From Streptomyces sp. NRRL B-24484 (GTDB taxonomy: Bacteria > Actinomycetota > Actinomycetes > Streptomycetales > Streptomycetaceae), in contig NZ_JOAI01000010.1 in the NCBI RefSeq assembly GCF_000717715.1, positions 62,001 to 126,000 of the forward strand: 64,000 nt of DNA, in the 5' to 3' direction. A program made the position numbers and the translations under genes. The notes under the pieces were generated by a model. It ran no database searches, was not told the origin of the DNA, and saw nothing but the letters and a program-made list of their open reading frames with translations. This document shows, in pieces, positions 23,574-35,345 of this stretch; position 1 is the stretch's first letter, and every line of letters starts with the position of its first letter.

Positions 23574-26500
23574 TCAGAGAGCGAACACCTCGTCGACGAG
23601 GGCCTGCTGCTCGGCCGCGTGGCGCTTGGCCGAGCCGACCGCGGGGGCCGAGGAGGCCGTCCGGGCGACGCGGCGCAGACGGGCGCCGTTGGCGTTGCGG
23701 CCGACGACCACCTGCAGGTGGTCGACCAGGTTCATCGCGATGAACGGCCAGGCACCCTGGTTGGCCGGCTCCTCCTGCGCCCAGACGAACTGGACGTCGT
23801 CGCCGTAGCGGGCCAGCTCCTCCTGGAGCTCGGCCACCGGCAGCGGGTAGAGCCGCTCGACCCGGACGAGGGCGGTGTCGGTGACGCCGCGCTCGGTGCG
23901 GGCCGCCTCCAGGTCGTAGTAGAACTTGCCGGAGGTGATGACGACCTTGCGCACCTGCGACGGGTCCACCGTGCTGTCCCCGATGACCGGCCGGAACGAG
24001 CCGGACAGGAACTCGGTCTGGGCCGAGGCCGCGGCCTTCAGACGCAGCATCGACTTCGGGGTGAAGACGACGAGCGGCTTGTGGTGCGGGTTGTGGGCCT
24101 GCCACCGGAGCAGGTGGAAGTAGTTCGACGGCGAGGTCGGCATGGCGACCGTCATGTTGTTCTGCGCGCAGAGCTGGAGGAAGCGCTCCGGGCGGGCGGA
24201 CGAGTGGTCCGGGCCCTGGCCCTCGTAGCCGTGCGGCAGCAGCAGGACGACGCCGGAGTGCTGGCCCCACTTCTGCTCGGCGGAGGCGATGTACTCGTCG
24301 ACCATGGTCTGGGCGCCGTTGACGAAGTCGCCGAACTGCGCCTCCCACATGACCAGCGCGTTGGGGCGGGTCAGCGAGTAGCCGTACTCGAAGCCCATCG
24401 CCGCGTACTCCGACAGCAGGCTGTCGTAGACGGTGAAGCGGGCCTGGTCCTCGGTCAGGTACAGCAGCGGGGTGTAGTCCTCGCCGCTGTTGCGGTCGAT
24501 GAGGACGGCGTGGCGCTGGCCGAAGGTGCCGCGGCGGCTGTCCTGGCCGGCGAGGCGGACGGGGTGGCCCTCCATCAGCAGCGAGCCGATGGCCAGGGTC
24601 TCGCCCATCGCCCAGTCGATGGTGTTGTCCTCGACCGAGGCGGCGCGGCGCTGCAGCTGCGGCAGCAGGCGCGGGTGGACGGTCAGCCACTCCGGCAGGT
24701 TGACCTGCGAGGCGGCGATCCGCTTCACCATCTCCTCGGAGATGCCGGTCCGGATGGAGACCGGGAAGTCGGCGACCGGCTTGCCGTTGGTGGCCGGGGC
24801 CGGCGCGGTGGCCGCCTCGCGCACTTCGGCGAAGACCTTCTCCAGCTGGCCCTGGAAGTCCTGGAGCGCCTGCTCCGCCTCTTCCATGGTGATGTCGCCG
24901 CGGCCGATCAGGCCCTCGGTGTACAGCTTGCGGACCGAGCGCTTCTTGTCGATCAGGTCGTACATCAGCGGCTGGGTGAAGGACGGGTTGTCGGCTTCGT
25001 TGTGACCGCGGCGGCGGTAGCAGATGAGGTCGATGACGACGTCCTTGTGGAACTCCTGGCGGAATTCGAAGGCGAGCCGCGCGACGCGGACGACGGCCTC
25101 GGGGTCGTCGCCGTTCACGTGGAAGATCGGCGCCTCGATCATGCGGGCCACGTCGGTGCAGTACATCGACGAGCGCGAGGACGCCGGGGCGGCGGTGAAG
25201 CCGACCTGGTTGTTGACCACGAGGTGGATCGTGCCGCCGGTGCGGTAGCCCCGCAGCTGCGACATGTTCAGGGTCTCCGCGACGACGCCCTGGCCGGCGA
25301 AGGCCGCGTCGCCGTGGACCTGGATGGGGAGCACCGGGAAGGTGGTGCCGCCCTGGTCCAGGACGTCCTGCTTGGCGCGGACGATGCCCTCGACGACCGG
25401 GTCGACCGTCTCCAGGTGCGAGGGGTTCGCCGCGAGCGAGACCTTGATGGTCTCGCCGTCCAGGCCGGTGAAGGTGCCCTCGGCGCCCAGGTGGTACTTC
25501 ACGTCGCCGGAGCCGTGCATCGACTTGGGGTCGAGGTTGCCCTCGAACTCGCCGAAGATCCGGGCGTACGGCTTGCCGACGATGTTCGCCAGCACGTTCA
25601 GGCGGCCGCGGTGGGCCATGCCGATGACGGCCTCGTCCAGGCGGTGCTCGGCGGCGGCGTCGATCGTCGCGTCGAGCAGCGGGATCAGGGACTCGCCGCC
25701 CTCCAGCGAGAAGCGCTTCTGCCCGACGTACTTGGTCTGCAGGAACGTTTCGAAGGCCTCGGCGGAGTTGAGGCGGCGCAGGATGCGCAGCTGCTCCTCG
25801 CGCTCGGGCTTGGTGTACGGCTTCTCCAGGCGCTCCTGCAGCCACTTGCGCTGCTTCGGGTCCTGGATGTGCATGTACTCGATGCCGACGGTGCGGCAGT
25901 AGGTGTTGCGCAGCAGGCCGAGGATGTCGCGGAGCTTCATCATCTTCTGGCCGCCGAAGCCGCCGACCGCGAACTCGCGCTCCAGGTCCCACAGGGTGAG
26001 GCCGTGCTGGACGACGTCCAGGTCGGGGTGCTTGCGCTGCTTGTACTCCAGCGGGTCGGTGTCGGCCATGAGGTGGCCGCGCACGCGGTACGCGTGGATG
26101 AGCTCCATGACGCGGGCGGTCTTGTTGACCTCGTCGTCGTGGGTGGCGGCGACGTCGGTCGCCCAGCGCACCGGCTCGTACGGGATGCGCAGCGACTCGA
26201 AGACCTCGTCGTAGAAGCCGTGCTCGCCCAGCAGGAGCTGGTGGATCGTGCGCAGGAACTCGCCCGACGCGGCGCCCTGGATGACGCGGTGGTCGTAGGT
26301 CGAGGTCAGCGTCATGATCTTGGAGACGCCGAGGCGCGCGAGGGTGTCGGGGGAGGAGCCCTGGAACTCGGCCGGGTACTCCATGGCGCCGACGCCGACG
26401 ATGGTGCCCTGGTTCTGCATCAGGCGGGGCACGGAGTGCACGGTGCCGATGCCGCCGGGGTTGGTCAGCGAGACGGTGACCCCGGTGAAGTCGTCCATGG

Positions 26501-27299
26501 TCAGCTTGTTGGCGCGGGCGCGGCGGACGATGTCCTCGTAGGCCTGCCAGAAGCCGAAGAAGTCGAGGGTCTCGGCCTTCTTGATCGCCGCCACCACGAG
26601 CTGGCGGTCGCCGTTCGGCTTGACCAGGTCGATCGCCAGGCCGAGGTTCACGTGCTCCGGCTTGACCAGGTAGGCCTTGCCGTCCTCGACCTTGTAGCTG
26701 TGGTTCATGCCCGGCGAGGCCTTGACGGCCTGGACGAGGGCGTAACCGATCAGGTGCGTGAAGGAGACCTTGCCACCGCGGGCGCGCTGCAGGTGGTTGT
26801 TGATGACGATGCGGTTGTCGATCAGCAGCTTGGCCGGGACGGCACGCACCGACGTCGCGGTCGGCACCTCCAGCGAGGCGTCCATGTTCGAGGCGACGGC
26901 CTTCGCGGGGCCGCGCAGCTGGACGAGCTCGGTTCCCTGCGCGGCCGGCGCGGGCGCAGCCGGAGCGGCGGCCTTCGGCGCGGGCGGCGCGGCAGGGGCT
27001 GCTGCGAGCGGCGCGGCGGCCGGCTGGACCGGCGCGGCCGGTGCAGCGGGCGCGGCGGCGGGAGCAGCAGGAGCGGCAGGAGCAGCAACGGGGGTCGGCG
27101 CGGAGCCGACCTGGGTTGCGGCCTGGGTCACTGGAGTCACCTCGGTACCGGGCTTGTAGTCGGCGAAAAAGTCCCACCAGGCTCGGTCGACCGAGTTCGG
27201 GTCCTGGAGGTACTGCTGGTAGATCTCGTCGACGAGCCACTCATTGGGGCCGAAGCCAGTGGAGCTTGCCGAGCTGGGGGTTTCAGGGTGTGGCGACAT
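23574..27299 (-). CDS. kgd: Multifunctional 2-oxoglutarate metabolism enzyme (E2-E1 fusion)
   Basis: A 1241-residue protein with the actinobacterial architecture. A short N-terminal helix ([18 protein letters not shown]) is followed by an Ala/Pro linker at about 50-125. The E2-type acyltransferase domain at about 125-360 contains [13 protein letters not shown] with the catalytic His. The thiamine-diphosphate E1 domain from about 400 contains [20 protein letters not shown] and [12 protein letters not shown]. It has no lipoyl domain of its own. It works with lipoylated E2 and E3 in the 2-oxoglutarate dehydrogenase complex of the TCA cycle, and relatives also show 2-oxoglutarate decarboxylase activity. 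In mycobacteria, GarA inhibits it under kinase control. A Ser/Thr kinase gene lies next downstream here, but a link is only inferred. Confidence 0.95.
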   Translation of the reverse strand: MSPHPETPSSASSTGFGPNEWLVDEIYQQYLQDPNSVDRAWWDFFADYKPGTEVTPVTQAATQVGSAPTPVAAPAAPAAPAAAPAAPAAPVQPAAAPLAAAPAAPPAPKAAAPAAPAPAAQGTELVQLRGPAKAVASNMDASLEVPTATSVRAVPAKLLIDNRIVINNHLQRARGGKVSFTHLIGYALVQAVKASPGMNHSYKVEDGKAYLVKPEHVNLGLAIDLVKPNGDRQLVVAAIKKAETLDFFGFWQAYEDIVRRARANKLTMDDFTGVTVSLTNPGGIGTVHSVPRLMQNQGTIVGVGAMEYPAEFQGSSPDTLARLGVSKIMTLTSTYDHRVIQGAASGEFLRTIHQLLLGEHGFYDEVFESLRIPYEPVRWATDVAATHDDEVNKTARVMELIHAYRVRGHLMADTDPLEYKQRKHPDLDVVQHGLTLWDLEREFAVGGFGGQKMMKLRDILGLLRNTYCRTVGIEYMHIQDPKQRKWLQERLEKPYTKPEREEQLRILRRLNSAEAFETFLQTKYVGQKRFSLEGGESLIPLLDATIDAAAEHRLDEAVIGMAHRGRLNVLANIVGKPYARIFGEFEGNLDPKSMHGSGDVKYHLGAEGTFTGLDGETIKVSLAANPSHLETVDPVVEGIVRAKQDVLDQGGTTFPVLPIQVHGDAAFAGQGVVAETLNMSQLRGYRTGGTIHLVVNNQVGFTAAPASSRSSMYCTDVARMIEAPIFHVNGDDPEAVVRVARLAFEFRQEFHKDVVIDLICYRRRGHNEADNPSFTQPLMYDLIDKKRSVRKLYTEGLIGRGDITMEEAEQALQDFQGQLEKVFAEVREAATAPAPATNGKPVADFPVSIRTGISEEMVKRIAASQVNLPEWLTVHPRLLPQLQRRAASVEDNTIDWAMGETLAIGSLLMEGHPVRLAGQDSRRGTFGQRHAVLIDRNSGEDYTPLLYLTEDQARFTVYDSLLSEYAAMGFEYGYSLTRPNALVMWEAQFGDFVNGAQTMVDEYIASAEQKWGQHSGVVLLLPHGYEGQGPDHSSARPERFLQLCAQNNMTVAMPTSPSNYFHLLRWQAHNPHHKPLVVFTPKSMLRLKAAASAQTEFLSGSFRPVIGDSTVDPSQVRKVVITSGKFYYDLEAARTERGVTDTALVRVERLYPLPVAELQEELARYGDDVQFVWAQEEPANQGAWPFIAMNLVDHLQVVVGRNANGARLRRVARTASSAPAVGSAKRHAAEQQALVDEVFAL

Positions 27300-27604
27300 C
27301 GGGGCAACCGCCCTCTTCCGCTTCCTTTTGGGATGGTGGACAGCGGGGATTAAGGCTACGCCTCCGACCAGTGATCGCGCAGTCCCCCCTGGCCAGGCGT
27401 CGCCCAGATCACAGTGAACGGCCGGAATCTGGCCTGTTGTGCGCGTTAGAAACCCGCGGGCGCGGGTACCTGGACACGTTCGGTCAGCTCCATTATCCCC
27501 ACAAAATCAGACAATATGGACACTTAATGGTGGCGAGGGGCCGGTCCGATGTCGGACCGGCCCCGTTGTGTCCCAGTTGTGTGACAACGTTCGGGTACGG
27601 CGCG
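27300..27604. other. Intergenic region with kgd promoter side and two-component operon terminator
   Basis: The 305 bases upstream of kgd hold no gene. At 27537-27564, 13-base arms starting GGGGCCGGTCCGA form a perfect hairpin with a 2-base loop. It lies 41 bases beyond the stop of the histidine kinase gene and is its likely terminator. The stretch 27488-27530 is unusually AT-rich (ATTATCCCC, AAAATCAGACAATATG) and may carry the kgd promoter. Confidence 0.55.
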
Positions 27605-28750
27605 TCAGGCCGCGGGGAGGGGGGCCTCGCCGGGCAGCGTAACCTCGATCCGACAGCCCCGGTCCGTCTCGGCGACCCGGATCTCACCGCCGTGCAGGTC
27701 CACCGCCCAGCGGGCGATGGCGAGGCCGAGCCCGGTGCCGCCGTCGCTGCCCGGCCCCTGGGCCGTCGCGGTGCCGCTGCGGCCGAAGCGCTCGAACACC
27801 CGCGCACGGTCCTGCATCGGGATGCCCGGCCCCTGGTCCTCGACCTGCAGCAGCAGCGCACCGCTGTGCTCGCCCGGCCGGGCCCGCACGGTCACCGTGC
27901 CACCGGCGGGGGAGTGCTTGCAGGCGTTGTCGACGAGGTTGGCGACCACCTGGTGCAGCCGCTCCTCGTCGGCGACCGCGGTCAGGCCGTCCGGCCGGAC
28001 GTCCAGGCTCAGCCGCACGTCGCCGCGGCGGCCGTAGGCGCCGCCCGCGGTCGCACCGTCCACCGTCACCCCGCGCAGCACGCCGTCCAGGAACGGCCGG
28101 ACCTCGAAGGGACGGGTGTCCAGCGGCACCACGCCGTCGTCGAGCTTGGAGAGGTCCAGCAGGTGGGTGATCAGCCGGCCGAGCCGCTCGGTCTGCTCCA
28201 GGGCGGCGCCCAGCGTCTTGGGCTCGGGCTGGACGACGCCGTCCACCACGTTCTCCAGGACGGCGCGCAGCGCCGCGATGGGCGTGCGCAGCTCGTGCGA
28301 GACGTTGGCGATCAGCTCGCGGCGGTGCCGGTCGGCGGCCTCCAGATCGGCCGCCATGCGGTTGAAGGAGTCGGCGAGCTCGCCGATCTCGTCCCGGGAG
28401 GACGTGTCCACCCGGGTGCTGTAGTCGCCGCGGGCCATCGCCCGGGCCGCGGCGGTCATCACGCGCAGCGGCGCGGTCAGCCCGTGCGCGAGGAACTGCA
28501 TGAACAGCAGCGACGCGATCATCGAGAAGATCATGATGATCCGGATCTGCGTCTCGGACCGGATCGCCACGACCACCATCCCGGTGGCCAGGCAGACGGA
28601 GACGATCACCAGCAGGGCGAGCTTGCCCTTGATGGACCGCACCGGGTCGAACGGTCGCATGTCGTCCCACACCCGGCGGGCGGCCCGGCCGGCCAGGCCG
28701 GGGCCGGGACGCTCGGCGGCGTCCCCTCTGCGTTGCTGTGGAAAGGTCAT
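27605..28750 (-). CDS. Sensor histidine kinase with minimal extracytoplasmic loop
   Basis: A 381-residue kinase from ATG 28750. Two membrane helices at about 43-63 (KLALLVIVSVCLATGMVVVA) and 70-90 (IIMIFSMIASLLFMQFLAHG) are separated by only about seven residues. A HAMP domain follows (TAPLRVMTAAARAMARGDYS). The phospho-acceptor is His152 in LIANVSHELRTPIAALRA. The ATP-binding domain has NLVDNACKHSPAG, DQGPGIPMQ and GTGLGLAIARW. It pairs with the response regulator gene 75 bases upstream. The near absence of an outside loop places it with intramembrane-sensing kinases, which detect changes in or at the membrane, often through a partner protein. Confidence 0.93.
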   Translation of the reverse strand: MTFPQQRRGDAAERPGPGLAGRAARRVWDDMRPFDPVRSIKGKLALLVIVSVCLATGMVVVAIRSETQIRIIMIFSMIASLLFMQFLAHGLTAPLRVMTAAARAMARGDYSTRVDTSSRDEIGELADSFNRMAADLEAADRHRRELIANVSHELRTPIAALRAVLENVVDGVVQPEPKTLGAALEQTERLGRLITHLLDLSKLDDGVVPLDTRPFEVRPFLDGVLRGVTVDGATAGGAYGRRGDVRLSLDVRPDGLTAVADEERLHQVVANLVDNACKHSPAGGTVTVRARPGEHSGALLLQVEDQGPGIPMQDRARVFERFGRSGTATAQGPGSDGGTGLGLAIARWAVDLHGGEIRVAETDRGCRIEVTLPGEAPLPAA

Positions 28751-28825
28751 CGTGCCCCTGCGGTCGGAGCGGTGCATCGGCTGAAGGCATGGGCCCCCCG
28801 GCGGCCCAGCCCTCGGTGCACCGGC

Positions 28826-29563
28826 TCAGGAAAGGGGTGCCTCCAGGGCGTACCCGACGCCGTGCACCGTGCGGATCCAGCTGGCACCGATCTTCCGGCG
28901 CAGCGCCTTGACGTGGCTGTCGACCGTGCGGGTGCCCGAGGCGTCCGTCCAGTCCCAGACCTCCGCGAGCAGCTGCTCGCGGGTGAGCACCGCGCGCGGC
29001 TGCGCGGCGAGGCAGGCCAGCAGGTCGAACTCGGTCGGCGTCAGGTGGACGTCGCCCGAGCCGAGCCGCACCCGGCGCTGCACGTGGTCGATCTCCAGCT
29101 CGCCGAAGCGCAGCGAGCCCAGCGCAGGCGTCCGCGCGGCCTGCTGGGCGCGCTCGACGCGGCGCAGCAGCACGTTGACGCGGGCCGCCAGCTCGCGCAT
29201 GGAGAACGGCTTGGTCATGTAGTCGTCCGCGCCGACGCCGAGGCCGACCAGCAGGTCCGTCTCGTCGTCCCGCGCGGTCAGCATGAGCACCGGCACCGGG
29301 CGCTGCGCCTGGATCCGGCGGCACACCTCCAGGCCGTCGAAGCCCGGCAGCATGATGTCGAGGACCACCAGGTCGGGCTGCCAGGTGTGGAAGCCGTCCA
29401 CCGCGCCGGGGCCGTCGTGGGCCACGGCGACCTTGAAGCCCTCCGCGCCCAGGCGGGCCGCGATGGACTCGGCGATGGTGGGTTCGTCCTCCACCACCAG
29501 TACTCGCCGCTGCGTACCGACCGGGCTGCTGCCGGTTTCTTGCTGAATCTCTGTCACGGTCAC
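28826..29563 (-). CDS. OmpR-family response regulator
   Basis: A 245-residue regulator from GTG 29563 (a second GTG at 29557 is possible) behind a G-rich ribosome binding site. The receiver domain has LVVEDEPTI with the acidic pair, phospho-acceptor Asp in DLVVLDIMLPGFDG, and the conserved Lys in DDYMTKPFSMREL. The C-terminal winged helix has LTPTEFDLLACLAAQPRAVL and GTRTVDSHVKALRRKIGASW. It is the partner of the histidine kinase downstream. The order kgd, kinase, regulator, rhomboid-like gene, lon is conserved in streptomycetes as I recall. Target genes cannot be read from here. Confidence 0.94.
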   Translation of the reverse strand: MTVTEIQQETGSSPVGTQRRVLVVEDEPTIAESIAARLGAEGFKVAVAHDGPGAVDGFHTWQPDLVVLDIMLPGFDGLEVCRRIQAQRPVPVLMLTARDDETDLLVGLGVGADDYMTKPFSMRELAARVNVLLRRVERAQQAARTPALGSLRFGELEIDHVQRRVRLGSGDVHLTPTEFDLLACLAAQPRAVLTREQLLAEVWDWTDASGTRTVDSHVKALRRKIGASWIRTVHGVGYALEAPLS

Positions 29564-30143
29564 GCCACCGCCCCCAGGGCTGCGGGCCGACACCTGTGGG
29601 GGTGGCGGCGCCGCGTCGTAGTCGTCTCGGTCCGTATGTGGGCTGTGCCCGGCCTGCCGCGTCGGCTGGGTGCCGTTCCGCCGTCGGCACCCTGCGCGGC
29701 GTGGATGCGCCGTGTGTGGTCCGCACACCCGACCCGCACTCCACGCAGAGTACGGACACCGGGGGCGTTCCGGCAGGTGGCCCGGACACATCCGGGCCAC
29801 GGATCGATGCCGATCCCCGTCGGGACCGGGCACGGGGCGATACCTTACCGGGCGAAATTCGCAGTTGTAACGATCCGTATAGCCCCGAACCTGCAGGGCG
29901 ACCCTTACTTTTGGGCCGCTCCTCCGTGAACGGAGGGCAGGTACGGACCAAGGCGTGCAGCCCTGGCGTCGAAGCTCAAGCATTCTTCACAGCTCTTCCC
30001 CAGCGGGCTCCCAGCCTGGGAACGTATCGTGGTCACGACAAGGGCCACCGGTGTCTCCGCGGGCACCGTCCGTGCGGATCTCCGCGCGCCCTCGACGCGT
30101 TGCACAGGGGGCGGGTGACGGCAGTCCGGCGGACGGAGGGCCC
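29564..30143. other. Long divergent intergenic region
   Basis: These 580 bases between the response regulator (minus) and the rhomboid-like gene (plus) hold no convincing gene. They must contain both promoters. AT-richer patches at 29860-29885 (GTTGTAACGATCCGTATAG) and around 30020-30035 (GGGAACGTATCGTGG) are the best promoter candidates; the latter begins with GGAAC as in extracytoplasmic-function sigma promoters. No strong dyad was seen. Confidence 0.35.
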
Positions 30144-30869
30144 ATGACGGCGAACGGTTCGGGCCGCGCGGCGGCACGCCGCGACCGGATCGCCGACCGG
30201 ATGCGCGGTCCGCTCCGGGCGCTGCGCGGTGCGCTGCCCACTCCGCGCCGCAACCCCTTCGCGCTCGGCTACCTCGCCCTGCTGCTCGGCACCACCCTCT
30301 TCGCCCGGTTCGGCGACCCGCAGCTGGTGCACCGGCTGCAGGCGCTCTCCTCCACCGACGTTCACAACCTCGCGCACCACCCCGTGCTCGCCCTCGCGGC
30401 CAGCGGCCTCTGGGTGGCCGGCCCGGTGTGGACCCCTTATCTGTGGGCCTTCCTGCTGACCGTCGCCCCGCTGGAGCGCCGGGTCGGCGGCCGCCGGGCG
30501 GCCGGGGTCTTCGCCGCCGGGCACGTCGGCGCCACCCTGCTCTCCCAGGCCGTGGTGCTGGCCGCCGTCGCCGTCCGGGCGCTGCCCGTCGACGCCCTCG
30601 GCGACCTCGACATCGGCGTCAGCTACGGCGTCCTCGCCAGCCTCGGCGCCCTCGCCGGCGTGCTGCCCCCGGCCGCCCGCAACCTCGCCCTCGGCATCGC
30701 CGCCGTCCTCGTCGGCGAGCAGTTCCTCGACGGCGCCGACCTGGTCACCGGCATCGGCCACCCGGCCGCCCTGTTGATCGGCATCGCCCTCTGGCGCCCG
30801 CTGCGGCGCGGCCCCCGGCGTCCGCTCCGCCGCCGGACCGTCCCGGCCCCGCTGCCCGTCCGCGCCTGA
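30144..30869 (+). CDS. Rhomboid-like integral membrane protein
   Basis: A 241-residue protein from ATG 30144 behind GGAGGG. A basic N-terminus (about 40 residues) is followed by about six membrane helices. The helix with ASLGALAGVLPPAARNL is preceded by DIGVSYGVL, whose Ser is at the place of the rhomboid GxSG nucleophile. GIGHPAALLIGIAL supplies a candidate catalytic His in a late helix. The motif is GVSYG rather than GASG, so activity is uncertain; it may be a proteolytically weak or inactive rhomboid. It lies between a two-component system and lon. Confidence 0.75.
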   Translation: MTANGSGRAAARRDRIADRMRGPLRALRGALPTPRRNPFALGYLALLLGTTLFARFGDPQLVHRLQALSSTDVHNLAHHPVLALAASGLWVAGPVWTPYLWAFLLTVAPLERRVGGRRAAGVFAAGHVGATLLSQAVVLAAVAVRALPVDALGDLDIGVSYGVLASLGALAGVLPPAARNLALGIAAVLVGEQFLDGADLVTGIGHPAALLIGIALWRPLRRGPRRPLRRRTVPAPLPVRA

Positions 30870-30882
30870 CCCGTTCCTTCCC

Positions 30883-30906
30883 GCCCCCGCCCCCGCCCCC
30901 GCCCCC
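30883..30906 (+). repeat. Four tandem GCCCCC units
   Basis: GCCCCC is repeated four times just after the rhomboid-like gene and 10 bases before the ClgR box of lon. It is a slippage-prone homopurine-homopyrimidine tract. Confidence 0.9.
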
Positions 30907-30915
30907 GTCCGCGAT

Positions 30916-30929
30916 CGCTCAGGGCGAAC
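30916..30929 (-). promoter_or_regulatory. ClgR-binding motif before lon
   Basis: On the minus strand the sequence reads GTTCGC, five bases (CCTGA), then GCG. This is exactly the GTTCGC-N5-GCG operator described for ClgR, the activator of clp and lon genes in Streptomyces. It lies 74 bases upstream of the lon ATG, a suitable distance for an activator site. Confidence 0.8.
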
Positions 30930-31002
30930 GACGCCGGGGGAACAACCGCGCCCCGCCAATCCTTAGTCAGGTCAGCTCAACTTCGCTGACTGGGGAGAGA
31001 TC

Positions 31003-33396
<2,394 letters not shown>

Positions 33397-33410
33397 GACG
33401 CGGCGGGAAC

Positions 33411-33444
33411 GGGGCGCGGGGTGCCGTCCGGCACCCCGCGCCCC
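33411..33444 (+). terminator. Terminator after lon
   Basis: Two 16-base arms, starting GGGGCGCGGGGTGCCG (33411-33426) with the complement at 33429-33444, flank a 2-base loop, 14 bases after the lon stop. Confidence 0.8.
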
Positions 33445-33508
33445 CGCCGTTACCTCGTGCGGACGCCACGAGTGCACCGCGGAAACCGCGGCGTGCGAGA
33501 CTGCCGGA

Positions 33509-34027
33509 ATGCCGTCCCCTACGCAACGCGCGTTGGCCCGAGTCCCGGAGCGGTACCGGCCGTTCCTGGTGCAGCACCGCAAGCTGGTGAAGTTCCTGCT
33601 GGTGGGCGGTACCTGCTTCGTGCTGACCACCGTCGTCGACCTCGGGCTGAAGTTCACCGTGCTGCAGCACAAGCCGGTGGTCGCGCTGACGGTCGCGACG
33701 GTGATCGCGACCCTGGTGTCCTACGTGCTCAACCGCCAGTGGTCGTTCCGGGCGAACGGCCGGCAGCGCGAGGCGATCCTCTTCTTCGTGGTCAGTGCAC
33801 TCGCGGTGGCCGTCAACGACCTGCCGCTGATCTTCTCCCGGTACGTCCTGGACCTCCGCGAGCCGGACGTCACCGCGGTCACCCAGGAGGTCGCCGACTT
33901 CCTCAGCGGCATGATCGTCGGCACCTTCCTGGCCATGATCTTCCGCTTCTGGGCGATGAACCGCTGGGTCTTCACCCGCACCCGGCCGCACCCCTCCCCG
34001 GAGGACCTCGAACCCGAACGGGTCTGA
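33509..34027 (+). CDS. GtrA family membrane protein
   Basis: A 172-residue protein with four membrane helices typical of GtrA/DPMS1-like proteins (VKFLLVGGTCFVLTTVVDLG, VVALTVATVIATLVSYVLNR, ILFFVVSALAVAVNDLPLIF, SGMIVGTFLAMIFRFWAMNR) and the signature YVLNRQWSFR. Family members help move lipid-linked sugars across the membrane or assist cell-wall glycosyltransferases. No glycosyltransferase gene is next to it here. It converges with xylA. Confidence 0.9.
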   Translation: MPSPTQRALARVPERYRPFLVQHRKLVKFLLVGGTCFVLTTVVDLGLKFTVLQHKPVVALTVATVIATLVSYVLNRQWSFRANGRQREAILFFVVSALAVAVNDLPLIFSRYVLDLREPDVTAVTQEVADFLSGMIVGTFLAMIFRFWAMNRWVFTRTRPHPSPEDLEPERV

Positions 34028-34087
34028 GGCCCCGGGCGGGCGGTGGCGGACACCGCCCACCCGGGGACCGGGAGCCGGGCGGGCAGC

Positions 34088-35248
34088 TCAGCGGACGCCG
34101 AGCAGGTGCTCCATCGCGAGCTGGTCGAGCTGCTCGAAGGCCATGCCCCGGGCGGCCGCCGCGTCCACGTCGAACTCCTCGAACGCACCGCGGTCCGCGA
34201 GCAGCGCCGCGAGGCCGTCCCCGGCGGTCGGCCGGGCGAGCTCGTCCAGACGGGACGCCCGCAGGGCCTCCTGCACCGCCGGGTCGGCCCGGAACGCCAG
34301 CGCCTTCTCCCTGAGCATCAGGTAGTTGCTCATGCAGGCGGCGGCCGAGGCCCACACGCCCTCGAAGTCCTCGGTGCGCGGCGGCTTGAAGTCGAAGTGC
34401 CGCGGGCCGTCGTAGCCCGCCGACTCCAGCAGGTCCACCAGCCAGAACGCGCTGCGCAGGTCGCCGGCGCCGAAGCGCAGGTCCTGGTCGTACTTGATGC
34501 CGGACTGGCCGTTCAGGTCGATGTGGAAGAGCTTGCCGTGCCACAGCGCCTGGGCGATGCCGTGCGCGAAGTTCAGCCCGGCCATCTGCTCGTGGCCGAC
34601 CTCCGGGTTGAGGCCGACCCGCTCGGGGCGCTCCAGGCTCCCGATGAAGGCGAGGGCGTGGCCGACGGTCGGCAGCAGGATGTCGCCGCGGGGCTCGTTC
34701 GGCTTGGGCTCGATCGCGAAGCGCAGGTCGTAGCCCTGCTCCTCGACGTACTCGCCGAGCAGGTCGAAGGCCTCCTTCAGGCGGTCCAGCGCGACCCGGA
34801 CGTCCTTCGCGGCGCCGTGCTCGGCGCCCTCGCGGCCGCCCCAGGCGACGTAGGTGGTGGCGCCGAGCTCCGCCGCGAGGTCGATGTTGCGGATCGTCTT
34901 GCGCAGCGCGTAGCGGCGGACGTCCCGGTCGTTGGCGGTGAAGGCGCCGTCCTTGAAGACCGGGTGGGTGAACAGGTTGGTGGTGGCCATCGGGACCTTC
35001 AGGCCGGTGGCGTCCAGGGCCGTCCGGAAGCGCTTGACGATCGCGTCGCGCTCCGCGTCCGAGGAGCCGAACGGGATCAGGTCGTCGTCGTGGAAGGTCA
35101 CGCCGTGCGCGCCCAGCTCGGCCAGCCGGTGCACCGTCTCCACAGGGTCGAGGGCCGGGCGGGTGGCGTCGCCGAAGGGGTCGCGGCCCTGCCAGCCGAC
35201 GGTCCACAGGCCGAAGGTGAACTTGTCCGCGGGGGTGGGGGTGGGCAT
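34088..35248 (-). CDS. xylA: Xylose isomerase
   Basis: A 386-residue TIM-barrel enzyme of the short class I type used by actinomycetes. Signature parts are [13 protein letters not shown] with the catalytic His, [20 protein letters not shown] with metal-binding Glu, [16 protein letters not shown], and [17 protein letters not shown]. It converts D-xylose to D-xylulose in the cytoplasm using Mg or Mn. It is divergent from xylB with 97 bases between them, so one region controls both. The ROK regulator downstream of xylB is the probable repressor. Confidence 0.97.
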   Translation of the reverse strand: MPTPTPADKFTFGLWTVGWQGRDPFGDATRPALDPVETVHRLAELGAHGVTFHDDDLIPFGSSDAERDAIVKRFRTALDATGLKVPMATTNLFTHPVFKDGAFTANDRDVRRYALRKTIRNIDLAAELGATTYVAWGGREGAEHGAAKDVRVALDRLKEAFDLLGEYVEEQGYDLRFAIEPKPNEPRGDILLPTVGHALAFIGSLERPERVGLNPEVGHEQMAGLNFAHGIAQALWHGKLFHIDLNGQSGIKYDQDLRFGAGDLRSAFWLVDLLESAGYDGPRHFDFKPPRTEDFEGVWASAAACMSNYLMLREKALAFRADPAVQEALRASRLDELARPTAGDGLAALLADRGAFEEFDVDAAAARGMAFEQLDQLAMEHLLGVR

Positions 35249-35284
35249 GACGGAACTCCAGGGGGTCTATTCGTCAGGGCAGAA

Positions 35285-35295
35285 AACAAACTAAT
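35285..35295. promoter_or_regulatory. xylO-like half-site between xylA and xylB
   Basis: AACAAACTAAT matches the right half of the Bacillus XylR operator (TTAGTTTGTT...AACAAACTAA, from memory). The expected left half is degenerate here (TATTCGTCAG at 35269-35278). It sits in an AT-rich island midway between the two divergent starts. Binding of the ROK-family XylR homologue encoded at 36983 is an inference. Confidence 0.5.
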
Positions 35296-35345
35296 ATCCC
35301 CAGGCACGGAAGGGAAGTCCCGGCGCGGCCGACGGAGAGGAAGTC

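Noticed and set aside
23560..27353. Two open frames of over 1200 codons overlapping kgd (one sense, one antisense)
   Set aside because: Both are shadows of the well-conserved kgd frame. They have no family features and biased Arg/Gly/Val composition.
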